Assembly: GCA_013400975.1 (NCBI GenBank)
Contig: WBMZ01008619.1
Span: 186,001 to 250,000 of the forward strand
From: Atrichornis clamosus
Taxonomy: Eukaryota; Chordata; Aves; Passeriformes; Menuridae
Length of the DNA: 64,000 nucleotides
Direction of reading: 5' to 3'
Shown one piece after another: positions 25,151-36,807 of the stretch (position 1 is the stretch's first letter; each line of letters begins with the position of its first letter). Position numbers and translations under genes: made by a program. The notes under the pieces are model-generated. The model was given only the letters and a program-made list of their open reading frames with translations, made no database searches and was not told the origin of the DNA.

Positions 25151-27032
25151 CAACCAAAACAGTCTCAAAACCAACTACAAGTGCTTAAGAATCTGTGTAT
25201 TTGCCTCCTCACCCAGTGACTAAAATCTCACTTTCCAAGCGTCCTGTCAAAGCTCACTGGCAGATTTTCCCTGTAGTCTCTGGTAGGACACAGAGGAACC
25301 AAGCCCAACTAGACTGGAGGTTTTGGTTGGGACTTGGTTGGGAGATTGGCTGTGCCAACTTCAAGGAGTGTCCATTTCTGTCCACTGATCACAGGTGGAG
25401 CCCAGAAAGACTAACTTAAATTAGTCTGGTTTTTAGCTGGCTGTGTAACTACCTGAGACACACAGACAGGGACAGTACTGCTACCCCAAGTGATGTCAGC
25501 AGTGACCCCCAGGAAAGATGTCATTAATTCCTGGCCACTGATTTAATTATTAGAGCACTCTTTCACTTAAGCTAGCTGTAAGCTAGATGTGACCCTCAAA
25601 ATAATAATAAAAGACTAAGAAACAGAACTCAGAATACAAGCTACGTTTTGGGCTTTTCTTTTTTCTTTCATGTTGAGTTATGAAGTCAAAACTGGACCTG
25701 TTTCTGTGGGAACTTGTGCTAAGGTATGCAAATATTTCAAACCAAACCAGTCCCATTTTCCAATGAGAGTGGGCCAGGTTTCAGGCAAAGATGCTTTCAC
25801 AGCAAAATCTTGGGAAAATTCACCACTTTCCACATTTCCAATATGCCAATATTCATCTCATGCTAAGTGCCAGCAATTGTTTGAACAAGGCTACAGCCCA
25901 AGAAAGCACTTAAGCACATGCTTAACTTTCAGCACATGAGGAATCTTAGTGATGTCCTGGGGTTTTTGTTTTTAGATTCACTATTGTTAGTTACCTTGAA
26001 TTTTTAAATCCGTAGGGACAATTTGCATCTTCTGAGCTGTGTAATTGGGCCATGAAAAGGGATGGTAGCTCATGATTACCGAACTGTTAATTAATCATTT
26101 TTATTATATTTAAATATGCTTTAGAAGACCATAATGATGTATGCTTCCTTGATATTAGCTGTACTAATTAGATCATCTTTTCTAAATTAGAGTGCAGTTT
26201 TCTTAGCAGGTTTCCTTTTATCTGGTGCTCATTTTTCAAAAGAGCTTCTTGTTGCTCCCACAGATGAGTGAATCATTTCCAGGGAATCATGTTATACAAA
26301 AGATGTTTTTCTTGCTGTCAAATGCTTATGGGTAGATCATGGATTTCCTTGAAATCAGTAAATATTTTAAAGTTGGACCTTCCTCAACAAAAACGCATCC
26401 CTTGACTAGATGGGTGTAACTGTATCTGGGATGAAACTCAGCTCCTACAACAAACCAGTGCATGTGGCATATTCCCCATCTCAGAACAATCTCACACCAA
26501 CACAACTTGGTTTAGAGAACCATCAAAGCAGAAAATTGAAGTGGTTGAAACACATTTACACACCTGAACATGCAAGTGTATTTCTTTGCACACTTTCTTT
26601 AGCAGTTAATTGGTGGTCCAGTACTGAACACCCTGCTCTCTCTTTCGCCATCAAAATATTACTTTCAAAAGACTCCCAAGAAAGTGAAGATCATGCTACT
26701 CCAGAGGTCCTCATGTAGGTTAGCTCAAACATTTAATTTATCATAGCTTAGGTAGATTGCAATATTCTTTCTAGTTAAGTAAAGCCTGAATTACACATCT
26801 CTGCACAACCAGCCCAGAAATTTCCCAAAAACTATCCATGAAATCTAAGGCTATTTTATTTGGGTTTAATGGTTTCAGAGAGAGAACATCCTGTCTTGGT
26901 AATTCTTGGCATGTCTGTCTAGTTCAACATCCCAACAATCACTTGCAGTGCTGGACATCACCAGGGTGAGAAGAACAGGGAACGGTTTCATCTGAACAGA
27001 TCTATCCATCTCTCTGGAAAGCAGCTACTTAC

Positions 27033-27540
27033 GTGTCAACAAATCTCCTGCTGAGGTTTGAGATGACAGCTGGAGATCCAGACCGGAAAGGAGGGTCCCG
27101 GACCACTTTGTACTGGATGGGTTTGCAGCCTGCACACAGGGTGCTGTGGGGGACAGAGCTCAGCATGGCAGCATCGATCTCCAGGTGCTCATCCAGAGTG
27201 TAGATCTGGATCCCGTACACCTCCTCGCCCACCTGTCCCACGTCCAGCTTTATGGTCAGCGGGATGTCGCAGAAGACGTTCTGCGGCCCCAGGGAGATGT
27301 TCTTCCCGCTGATGGTGAGCAGCTTGATGTCATTCACTGCTCCACTGGAGTCCCAGTCCGGGGAAACGAACGTCACCCAGACTGTGAGGGACTCTGGAGT
27401 CAGGGGATAGCGAAATTCCAGCTGCAGGTAGCAGCCCTGGGGCTCGGGGCAGGCTGGGGGCACCGTGTGCTGGTTGACTGCTGAATTGGGGCTCCACGTC
27501 CTGACACTGGATTTGCAGGGCTGCTCAACATCAGGGTGCC
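27033..27540 (-). CDS. PAPPA: PAPPA internal exon: large central-domain exon (508 nt)
   Basis: This is the longest exon in the window. Acceptor is ctttcttcccag|GGCACCC and donor GACAC|gtaagt. Two bases complete Gly, 168 codons follow, and two bases are left for a split Thr. The encoded protein starts GHPDVEQPCKSSVRTWSPNS, includes CPEPQGCYLQLEF, WVTFVSPDWDSSGAVND, a GKNISLGPQNVFCDIPLTI segment with an N-I-S sequon, YGIQIYTLDEHLEIDAAML and CAGCKPIQYKVVRDPPF, and ends SRRFVDT. This is the family-specific central region of pappalysins, which in crystal and cryo-EM work helps shape the substrate platform. Its C-terminal end leads into the closing strands of the fibronectin-III-like fold in the next exon. 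The donor is a full consensus site. Confidence 0.96.
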
Positions 27541-28377
27541 CTGGGAAGAAAGAAGGAAGCAAAGAGAGGGCACAAAAGAAGTTAGAGAGCATGAGTTTTC
27601 ATTGGCATCAGTCTTAAAAGGCAGACTGGTGGCAGGAGAACATATCTGTCCAGGAAACTAATTATTTACTTCAACAGATTCATGGCCAGCATGGGGAGGA
27701 GAAATATGACACCAGTGTCTCCTGGCCAGGTGAGAGTCACAAAACCAGTTTAAGTGCCCAGCTGGACTGGACACCACACAACACACACTGTGCCAGTGCA
27801 GCTGGGCCTGCATTTCCTGTTTCTAGTGCCTTTCCCTGTGCCAAACAATGATATTTTCCACCCCTTCCACTCAGTAATTTACCTGATAAACAGAGTCACT
27901 TTGCCTCCAGTTCACCTCCTACTTATTCCCTTGCCTCTCACTCTAAAATACAATCTTTTTCTCTTTAACAAAGACAAGAAAAGAGCTTTTGTTTGTTCCA
28001 AGAAGCTGTTGTACTTGTGCTGTTCAGGGGCAACTCCTGTGGCATTTACAGGCTGATCTAGCACATTGTGCCAGACCCCTTTTTTGGAGGCACATGGAGC
28101 ACAGGTCTGAGCTGTATCTTTGCACTCGTTGTGATGAAACAACAGGCACTTGTGCTTTTACATTTCTCACCGTTGGCTGTGTTCAACTACATGGGAGGTA
28201 GTACTAAAAAATAATGAAAGCCACAGTGCTTGCTGGGTTCCCAAATACTATGGTAACATTACAATTTGGCGTGGAGTCATGGACTGCAAGATCCAGAGAG
28301 GTCAGATGGGTGGAACAGTTGGTAACAGAATCCAGTGAGAGCTATAAATTCTCTTTTCCTTCCCAAATAATCACACA

Positions 28378-28495
28378 AAAAGGGAGCAAGCATGACAGGG
28401 AGAAGGCAAAATACAGAAAAGAAGATAAAGAAAGGTAATGAGAGGAGAGAAATGGAGAAGGCAGAGGGGGGAAGAAAAAAAAAAAAGAGAGCACA
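28378..28495 (+). repeat. Purine-rich tract
   Basis: About 118 bases almost free of C and T runs, with many ggaga/gaaag blocks, a G6 and an A12 near the end. It generates chance Lys/Arg-rich frames on the plus strand and Phe/Leu/Ser-rich frames on the minus strand. Confidence 0.8.
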
Positions 28496-31400
28496 GCTGT
28501 TTGCAACTGAGGAAGAAAGCAAGATAAAGTACTGGGCAAACATGGACAAACAGGACATCACTACTAATTTAAAGAGAAAAGGGCAGCATGCGAAGGTTGT
28601 TCTGATTGTCTGCGATCCAATGAAGTGTTAGAAATGTGCCTCTTTTGTCAAGGATAAACAGCTCAGGGAATTCTCCTGTTCATACCAAATGAACCCAGAT
28701 GCAGAATAGATTTCCTGGCAGTTTTCCTGCGATTCAACACTATTGTCCTGCAGATGCCCAACGTTTCATGCCTCTCCCTCACCTCCCACACCCCGTAGCC
28801 CCTCTCTCCTCCTCGCATGGCACAGAGCAGCAGGAATGCCACTAAGCTCAGCATCTGGAGAGACCACAGCAGCGGTGCATTTTGAAGAAAGCCAGAGGTC
28901 CACTTAACACACTGGAGTTTTCCCCCCTTGCAAGTGTGCAAGCCCTGTGTACAATCCCTGGGAGCAGCCAATGCCCCATCCCATAGCTCACGGTATCTCA
29001 GCCTCCCTGCCCTCCCTGTGTGCTTGGCCGAGCCCTCTGACGACTTTCTCAGACTCACAGCAAACTCCTGACTGCAGCCCCAAGGTGTTTTTTAACTCCA
29101 GTATCTCAGAGGGCTTTGGAAAGGTCTGTGAATTTTACCACTGCCCTCTTGCAGAAAGGAAAATGGAGCTAATGGCTCACAGCCCAGAACTTCTCCACCT
29201 GGGATCCTGCAAATTCACCTCTGTCAGTTCAAGGCCTTAGTAAGATTTAAATTCCAAACAAACCTGCACGTTTTGGTAGATCAGGATGTGATCCCTGGAG
29301 GTACATGAATTGGACTCAGCCTCCAGGGAGCTTAGCACACAGATCATTACCCCAAAATCAGAGGCAGATGGTAGTCATTCATACACTAAAACTTCAATGA
29401 AGCTGAGATAAAGAGAGTCTTTCCTAAATATCAAACACTTATACCTAGGCAAGAAACACTCATTTAATTGTGGAAGAGTGTGAAAACCTTATTTCATGTA
29501 ACTGGATTTCTAGAAACGGGTAAATACTCTGAACACTAGAAATAGTTGTATGTAAAAAGGAATGGTGTAGAAGTTATTCTTCCCCTCTGCACTCAAGTTC
29601 TGAAAGTCAGCTGGATCAGACACAGAACAGCACCTCATGCAACATCACATCTTGCCTAACACAAAACAGGAATGTGATGCTTGTGAGGATGAGCCAAACC
29701 CCACGTCCTGGTTAGAGAGCAGGGTTGGCAGGTTAGAAGGGTGCCTTTCCCAATATCTTGCCCACAGCTACAGCCTGGTGTGTCAATCCTTCATCTGCAG
29801 TTCAGTGCAGTGGCTGGGATGAATTCCCTGGCACATGGACAGAGCCTCAGAGGCCACCTGGGATCAGCAGTGGCTCAGGATGTCACCACTGCCACAACTG
29901 CAACTCGCCTGACACATTTCTTAGGTGGTCAGGGTAAAGGACCCACCCAGTGGGACTCCAGTGTCCAGCTGGGACAATTCAAACACAGAATGAATTGCTC
30001 TCGAGTGAAATATTGGCCCCTGGGAGAGGCTGAGCTCTGGAGCAGCCTAAGGCTGCAATATATTTTATTATATTCTCACACTTCTCTCAGTCAGGATTGA
30101 GGCAGGCAGGAGGAATTGACTGATATATGCATATATTGCACTGCAAGCAAAGGTGGGCTTGAGCCAAAAGCACCTTTCTTACATAAAACCCCCCTTTGAC
30201 AGAGTTATGGAGGTGCTGTAAGGTTTGTTTATCTAGCTGGTGTTGCTGGTGAGAATCCAGGTAGGTTAGAGCTTTCTGGCTCTACGGCAAAGGGCAGATC
30301 AGAACTGCCTGGATCTCCAGCGCCTTCCAAGGAACAAAGAGCCCCTCCTGCAAGGGCCACAACTGGCTGAGAACCACGAGATGCCTCAGCCTGGGGGTTG
30401 GATCCCACCATGGTCAGGCACAAGCAGGGCACTGGGAAGCACACAGTGCCCACAGCAGGGTTTTGCAGTGGGCACAGCTCCCACATAGCCCAGACCACTG
30501 CTGGTGCAGCCACCTGGGGTAGGAGACCTCAGGAAAACGAGATCAGACCAACCAGAGCTCCTTCAGAGACACGTGGGGAATGTGGTTTTCTGCTCAGAAG
30601 CTGGGTGAGTCCTGCAAAACATTTTCCATGAGTGTCATCTCAGATTTTAAGACGAGTTCATTTTGGCCACGCTCGTGCCTCCTTTGCCTTCACTTTCCAC
30701 GAACATTCCAGCAGTGGAGATTTACATCCATGAACGCCTGCAGAAAGTGAATGTAAAGCTTGCATGCTTCAGTACTCACAGATAGACAATTAAAGAGGGC
30801 AGAAAGTGGTCTAACTGTGCTGTTTGTAACTCAGACCAAGTGCACATAGGCAAAGATCCTGAATGTCAGGGAGTGTGGTAGTGGAGACAGAAAATCATGG
30901 AGCAGCAAACACCATAACCTCGGTATATTTTCTACCCTAAAGTTGGGGACAACTCAGTAATCCTGAGGACAGGATTACCAAATGTTTGTTCCAGAAGAAT
31001 GGCACAAGAGCAACTGAATGAGACAGATAAGGATCAGACTGCACCCTTCATAGCTAACAACATGCAGGCTCGCAGCGCAAGAAGAGGAAATTAAATGCAA
31101 AATGCTGCTGAGTAATAAATCTTAGAGTAGTTTAGTTTCTCTAGGAATGATACTTCTGGCAAGATGTGTGAGATCTAGAAGTTTTCAAATCAAAGCTCAC
31201 TGGAGAAATTTTGATGCAACTGCACATTTCAGTGGAATATGCAGTCCTTTCAAAATAAAAACACTTTGCAAAATTGGGTTTATTTGGCCAAAATTTTATT
31301 CTGGAAGAGAAAATGGCAAGAAAGTTCTAACACTATTGGAACATTGTGTTTTGACATTTTTGGAAGAAATCTTTTCACTTTTGCACCTTGAAACATTTTC

Positions 31401-31791
31401 CATTTTGATATTCAAAGTTGCCTTTGCCCTGGATTCTATACTAAAAGGGTATATTTTCAAATGTCATAATTTAACCAAAGTTCATGAGGAATTATATGAA
31501 CTAAACAAAACATTTTGGCCAGCCTCAAACACTTTTTGTTTTTAATTTTCCTTCATGGAGATCTTCAAAAGTTTCAAGTTCTGTTCCAAATGAAACCAGG
31601 TTTCAAAGTCTTGCAGTCCTTGGCTAAGTGGAAATTCCACCTTCCACCCTGAACTACTGCTGCAAGTGATCCAAACTAATGCTGTTTACTGGATAATCCA
31701 GTCACCCTCTTAGCCAGAGTGCTGCTTCCCAGGATTAAACCTCCACCCAAGGGGCAGGTGTGCTCTGAGCTGTGCCCAGAAGCCTTGGATG

Positions 31792-31916
31792 TCATAGAAT
31801 CATGGAATGGTTTGGGTTGGAAGGGCACTTAAAGCTCATCTCATTCCACCCCATGCCGTGGGCAGGGACACCTTCCCCTAGAGCAGGTTGCTCCAAGCCC
31901 CGTCCAACCTGGCCTC
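31792..31916 (-). mobile_element. CR1 LINE 3' fragment
   Basis: Antisense CR1 end: tcatagaatcatggaatggt, ttgggttggaagggcac, a near-canonical ccatgccgtgggcagggaca and tccaagccccgtccaacctg. About 125 bases remain. It stops abruptly at ggcct, marking the 5' truncation point. Confidence 0.92.
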
Positions 31917-32833
31917 AGGATGAGGGAAGGCTCCTGGGAGCCAGCAGTGCAGGTATCACGATATTATCCCAAATAATATTCCTTGCAGAATAACTCCCAT
32001 CTGCCCTAGTTACAGGACAAATAAAACCTGCACGTAAGGAGGTATTTGTGCAATGAGTTTGCAGATTCCAGGATTTCACCCGTGTGCTCCCAGTGAAGTC
32101 TGGGCCCGGGGTGTGCTGCTCCGGAAGGAACAGCTCGTGATGGACAGACTGAAATAAAACTCTGCTCCTTCCAAACCGTGATTTGGGATGCCTGACCTTT
32201 GCTTGGTCCAATCTTAAATATGCTCCACCACATACCCCCACTTAGGTAACGGAAGGTCCCTGTGGAGCAGAGTTAATGATGGAGATCTAATGGCACTGCA
32301 CCACCAGCCCTGCACACTGTTCTCCCTCCAGCAGGCTCCACGGGAATGACTTGCAAAACACCCTGACGTAGTCACCTGCATTCCTGCTGCAGAGCACTTG
32401 CCCAAAGGGCAACCTCCTTCCAGCCTGGCTGCTATTCACTGAGAGTGAAGGCAGCACAAATCAGGGCCAAATAAATAACAATTCTTCACTCTTGGAATTG
32501 GAGTAGAGGGAGTAAACAGCTCCCCTGAGGAATTCGTCTGGCAGATGTGAATGGTCAGCATTTCTTGGCACTCTGCTGCTTTGTGAAATTCATGTTCAGC
32601 TCCTGGAATTCATTTAATTCATGGGCAGGGGCAGGACCCGGGGGGCCAAAACACAGGTATTGCAGCCAGTGGCATTCCTTCAAGGCACAGTATTCCTCTG
32701 TCCACAAGCTCTAGTTACAGGCAGGCATCACTGGTCACTCTCTCCCAGATATTCCTACCGTCTCTGCGGCTCTCCCTGTGCTCTATTCCACCTTCTCCCC
32801 CACCAGGAGTTTGTCCCCAGCCCTGGGACTCAC

Positions 32834-32955
32834 CTTCTGCCTCCCGCGGGCTCCAGTGCCCCGAGGGATCGCAGGGCATGGGAGAAGAGGCGCTGAAGGC
32901 GTACTGCACCAGGACTCTTCCTTCCGCACACAGATCACATGCTGATCCCACTTCT
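32834..32955 (-). CDS. PAPPA: PAPPA internal exon: cysteine-bearing segment of the central region (122 nt)
   Basis: Acceptor is tggcctcctag|AGAAGTGG and donor GCAGAAG|gtgagt. One base completes Arg from the preceding exon, then 40 codons run from EVGSACDLCAEGRVLVQYA to SGHWSPREAE, with one base left for Gly. The pair CDLC and the PMPCDPSGHW segment match the region of pappalysin-1 directly after the fibronectin-III-like start. The exact acceptor was set by reading frame: the AG two bases further in would shift it. The role of this segment is structural as far as known; it lies between the catalytic domain and the large central exon. Confidence 0.93.
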
Positions 32956-33417
32956 CTAGGAGGCCAGGAAAACAGGAAAACACACCAACTTAGTAACAGC
33001 TGAGTGAGCTGCTTATTCAACTATATTAAAAGCAATAAGACTTAGAATTCAGGTCCACTTAACCCTCTTTTCTCAAGGCACTGACAAGAGTGTTTTCTGA
33101 TGCTGACCTTCTGTAGGTTTAAGTCAAGAGCCTGTGTAGGCAGCATTTGTGAGCCCTCCATCCAACACAAAGCGACAGCAACCTGGGAAATCACTTTCAC
33201 CTATATTTTTTCCCCCGCCCCTGCACTGGATCAAACCATGACAAAAGAAAATACATGTTGCTTAGTGGTTAGAGCAGAGCAAATGGCCTTAGGAGGTTTC
33301 AGATCTATTTCTGCTCCCACAATGGATTTATTTATTGCTTGAACTTGTAGTATCCTTAGGATTGTCCTACCAGTGAGATTGGCTGAACACGGAAACCCAG
33401 TTACACACCAATTCACA

Positions 33418-33720
33418 AATCACAGAATCACAGACTGCTTTGGGTTGGAAGGCACCTGAAAGGTCAGCCAGTGCCACCCCCTGCCATGGGCAGGGACAGC
33501 TTCCACCATCCCAGGTTGTTCCGAGCTCCATTCAGTCTGGCCTTGGACACTTCCAGGGATGAGGCAACCACAGCTGCTCTGGGCAACCTGTGCCAGGGCC
33601 TCACCACACTCACAGGGAACAATCTTCTTAACATCTTTCTTCCTAACATGTTTCTTCTTCTTAACATGTTTCTTCCTAACATCTAATCCAAAACTGCCCT
33701 CTGTCAGTTTAAAACTTTTT
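33418..33720 (-). mobile_element. CR1 LINE 3' fragment with internal short-repeat expansion (about 300 bp)
   Basis: Antisense CR1 from aatcacagaatcacagactg through ctgccatgggcagggacagc and gcaacctgtgccagggcctc to taatccaaaactgccctctg. At 33624-33683, the stretch that in normal copies carries one ttcttcctaatatctaatc-like segment instead has four tandem versions of tttcttcctaacatg (12-18 bp each). Confidence 0.92.
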
Positions 33721-36700
33721 GTTAATATATTCACAAAATCAGGGTTTAAGCTGATGTAGGCTGGAGTAACTCTAACATCCTCCATAAGGTTAAGCTGATC
33801 TATATCAGCTGAGGATGCAATTCACACAGTTCAGCCCTGTGTCCCTTAGGGTCACAAAATTTGGAACCTTGCATGACTTAGAATGTGTGGCTATTCACCC
33901 CAGTAAGCTGCTTGTTATTCAGAATTCATTGTTCTGCTTTAAGGAACACTTCCTGCTGAAATGGAAAGTTAAAAATTAATTATCCTAATGATCAAATGCA
34001 CCTAGGAAAGGACAGAAGTTTTAGGCAAACAATTTGTGTGTAACGCAGTGTACTCTACGTTCCCCAAATGAGAATGGTTTGAGTCAATTATTAAAGTAAT
34101 TTATATCAACTGTTATAATCACCTATGCAAATTTTAACCATCATAACCAGCACTGCACGATTTATTTCAGCACTGCTTTGAAGAGAGCACTGTGATCCTT
34201 GGGCAAGGGTTGTTTTGGATCCTCAGTGGCTGAGCCACCCTGACAAAGAGACAATAAATGGCTGCACTGTGTAGTGCAGAAATGGATGCACCTGCTGAAA
34301 ACACCTGAAAAATAAAACGTGGTAATGAGGTAGAATAAAGAAAAGGGGAGGCAAAGGTGCCCTCCTCTTCCTTTCATGATCTGTAACACTGGTAATGAAA
34401 AAATCTGGGCATGTTGTGAGTAACTTCTCTGCGTGTCTCACTTCACCCACCTGCACTATTGGTGTGACACTGCCTCCCTATTTCATTTCTCAGCTGTCTA
34501 TTTAGCAGAGGTTTAGGTGTCTGACTCAGCTTGCCCAGATAATATATGCAAAAAAAAAAATAAATCAAGAAACCTGAATAAAAGGTCCTGAGAAATCCAA
34601 ATGTAGGATTATTGTTGTGAAGTTGTTTTTCAGACACTTCCACCAACAGCCAGGATAGAAGTCCCTGCAATAAAAATCTTTCATTTTCTCTACAAAGAGA
34701 CTCCTGCATTAGCACTTTGTCCTGGAGGAGGAGAGGGCTCTGAAAGCCAAGTTTCCACAATTAGGACTGCTTTTTACTCAAATTAGCAGCTATACAATTT
34801 CATCACAGGCTGCCATGGTGGAAAAAACTGTAGGCTTATGGACAAACATTTCCTTTTACCAGTGAGAGCTTGGAGGTAAGAGAAATCACAAGGAGCATCA
34901 TGTGGGAAAGGCTATGAGCAAACTTTCTCTTTTTACTTTTCCAGTTTGGGAGCCAAACTCAACCCTGATGTAACTCCACTGGCTGAAAGGACTTACACAG
35001 GGGATGACTCCTGGGTTAAAATTTTTGGTCTGCAGACTCTTGCTCACAAATCCTATAAACAGCCATGAATGTCAAACCTAATTATGGAATCACATTTACA
35101 GGCTTACGAAAATCTAAGCCAGATCCTTGTACCTTATGAAGCCATGGGCAACAAGAAAAAAAAAAGAGCAGAAATTGGTTCAAAACACTATTAATTAGGA
35201 ATGATAGCATATCTGCCACCTTATACACTGGGGCACATGACTCCCCAAAGTGCAGGGTAATGGAAAATCTAAACTTCTCTGTTTTCTAATAAGCCAAATA
35301 CTGGGGAAATTCCATCTTATGAAGTTCAGAGCACAGGAGGAATTCATTCCTACAGCATGATATTTCAGTGAAGTGGGTTCAAAATCTAAAGATTACTAGT
35401 GAAAAACAGACAATTTCATTCAGGGCCAGCACCAGTTCAGCAGGCAACTCAAAACCACTAAAAATCTGTCATTCCTTTGGGTAAAGAGTGCCTGTTTACA
35501 GACTGAATTGGAGCTGCTTACTTGAAATTCAGGATTGGTGCTGTCCCCTCTAAGGCACTGAAACTTTCCAGCAAGGTTCAAGCGAGTGATTATCAAGCCC
35601 AGGCATCTCTGGGACACCACACTGACCAAAATATTTGCTTGCTAAGAATGAGATAGAATCAGATTCATGGAAATTAATGCAGTCACCTCAATGAAAACTT
35701 GGAGAAGCAGATGCATTCAAAGTTTTCTGCCCAAATTTGCTGCAGAGCCCTATGACAATAACTGTTTACATCTGCCCAGGCATATCAAACAGGAGGTGCA
35801 TGAATGGATACTTAGAGACAAAAGATGAACACATCTAATGGATGCAGTCAGGAAATGAAGAGATTTCTCTTTTTCTTGCTTGTTTTCACTTGTTTCATTG
35901 GCTCTATTATTATTTTATCATTACATATTATTATATGTGCATGTAACATTTTTTTCATGCTTTTCTGAAAGGGAGGATGGAGAACAGTAAGGATTCCAAT
36001 CCTGTGTGCAGGAGCTACAAGAAGAAATGCTGGTTCTTGATATTTTTGATTATTAGAGATGTTTGAAAGTTCAACCAGCTGCCAGAGCTTAGGGTCAAAG
36101 CATGTTGGCAAATTTACCTGCAGGTAAATGACTCTCTAGAGTGAAAGAGCAAACATCAATTGAACACTCTAAAGAGGCAAGGAATGTCTGTCAGGAGGAA
36201 GATTTTACTGCTGTGCACAGCTCATGTACCCACTTTTGCCAAAGCATGAGAACACAGGATAGCCAACCCCAAATTTACAGGAACTGTGAGTTACCATTGC
36301 TGCCTGTCCCTAAATACACATAATTAATCATGTAATTTGAAGACTCTGTGAGAAAAGCACTTAATGCACCTGTGACAGAATTGCATCTAAGCAGGGAAGA
36401 GACACATGGCCTTTACTTCTATGCCTCATCTCCCTTCAACCTGTCAGGACCTCACACACAGATACAGCCAGCCCAGTGCTACGTCTTTAAACAGAAGGCT
36501 AAATTTTCCCTCCCTGACTTTCATTAAGCAGAGGTCACTGCCTGTGCACAGCTCTAGAGAATAGAGGAGACATAAAAGGAACTTGAGTTACACTGAGCGC
36601 GCCTACAGCAGCATCTGTAATTCGGATCAGGAGTGAGCTTTTGGGGTGAAACTCCTCCTCCTCCAGCACTCCTGGAGCATGGCAGCTGGACCCAGTTTGG

Positions 36701-36799
36701 CCAGGAACCAGAGCGGAGGTGTGCTCCAGGACCACACCTGATGAGCTCCCACCGCTGGTGCCGTGGGGCACCCTGAACCCCCCCGAGCCCCTGCGGTGT

Positions 36800-36807
36800 T
36801 GACGTCA
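36800..36807. promoter_or_regulatory. Full palindromic cAMP-response element motif
   Basis: TGACGTCA sits at the edge of a GC-richer segment (about 36560-36810) inside a PAPPA intron. The motif is exact; whether CREB/ATF factors bind here is not shown by sequence alone. The position, tens of kb into the gene, would fit an enhancer rather than a promoter. Confidence 0.35.

Larger units (their letters stand above)
9937..27032 (-). other. PAPPA: PAPPA intron, 17.1 kb
   Basis: This is the largest complete intron in the window, from a gtaagt donor at 27032 to a tggcag acceptor at 9937. The exons on either side join without loss of residues, so no coding exon is missing between them. It contains an ancient MIR-like SINE near 10925-11092, CR1 fragments near 18353, 21558 and 24949, a purine-rich G-run cluster at 13412-13474 and GC-richer stretches at 16790-17330 and 20100-20720 with chance open frames. 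It also contains an AT-rich repeat-poor stretch at about 25970-26340. Confidence 0.85.
27541..32833 (-). other. PAPPA: PAPPA intron, 5.3 kb
   Basis: Bounded by a gtgagt donor at 32833 and a ttcccag acceptor at 27541. It holds a purine-rich tract at 28378-28495 and a CR1 fragment at about 31792-31916. The stretch near 29080-29230 faintly resembles an old SINE, but not strongly enough to call. Nothing else was recognised. Confidence 0.85.

Noticed and set aside
24949..25219. Overlapping 70-84 codon frames on both strands
   Set aside because: They are translations of a CR1 fragment, not host genes.
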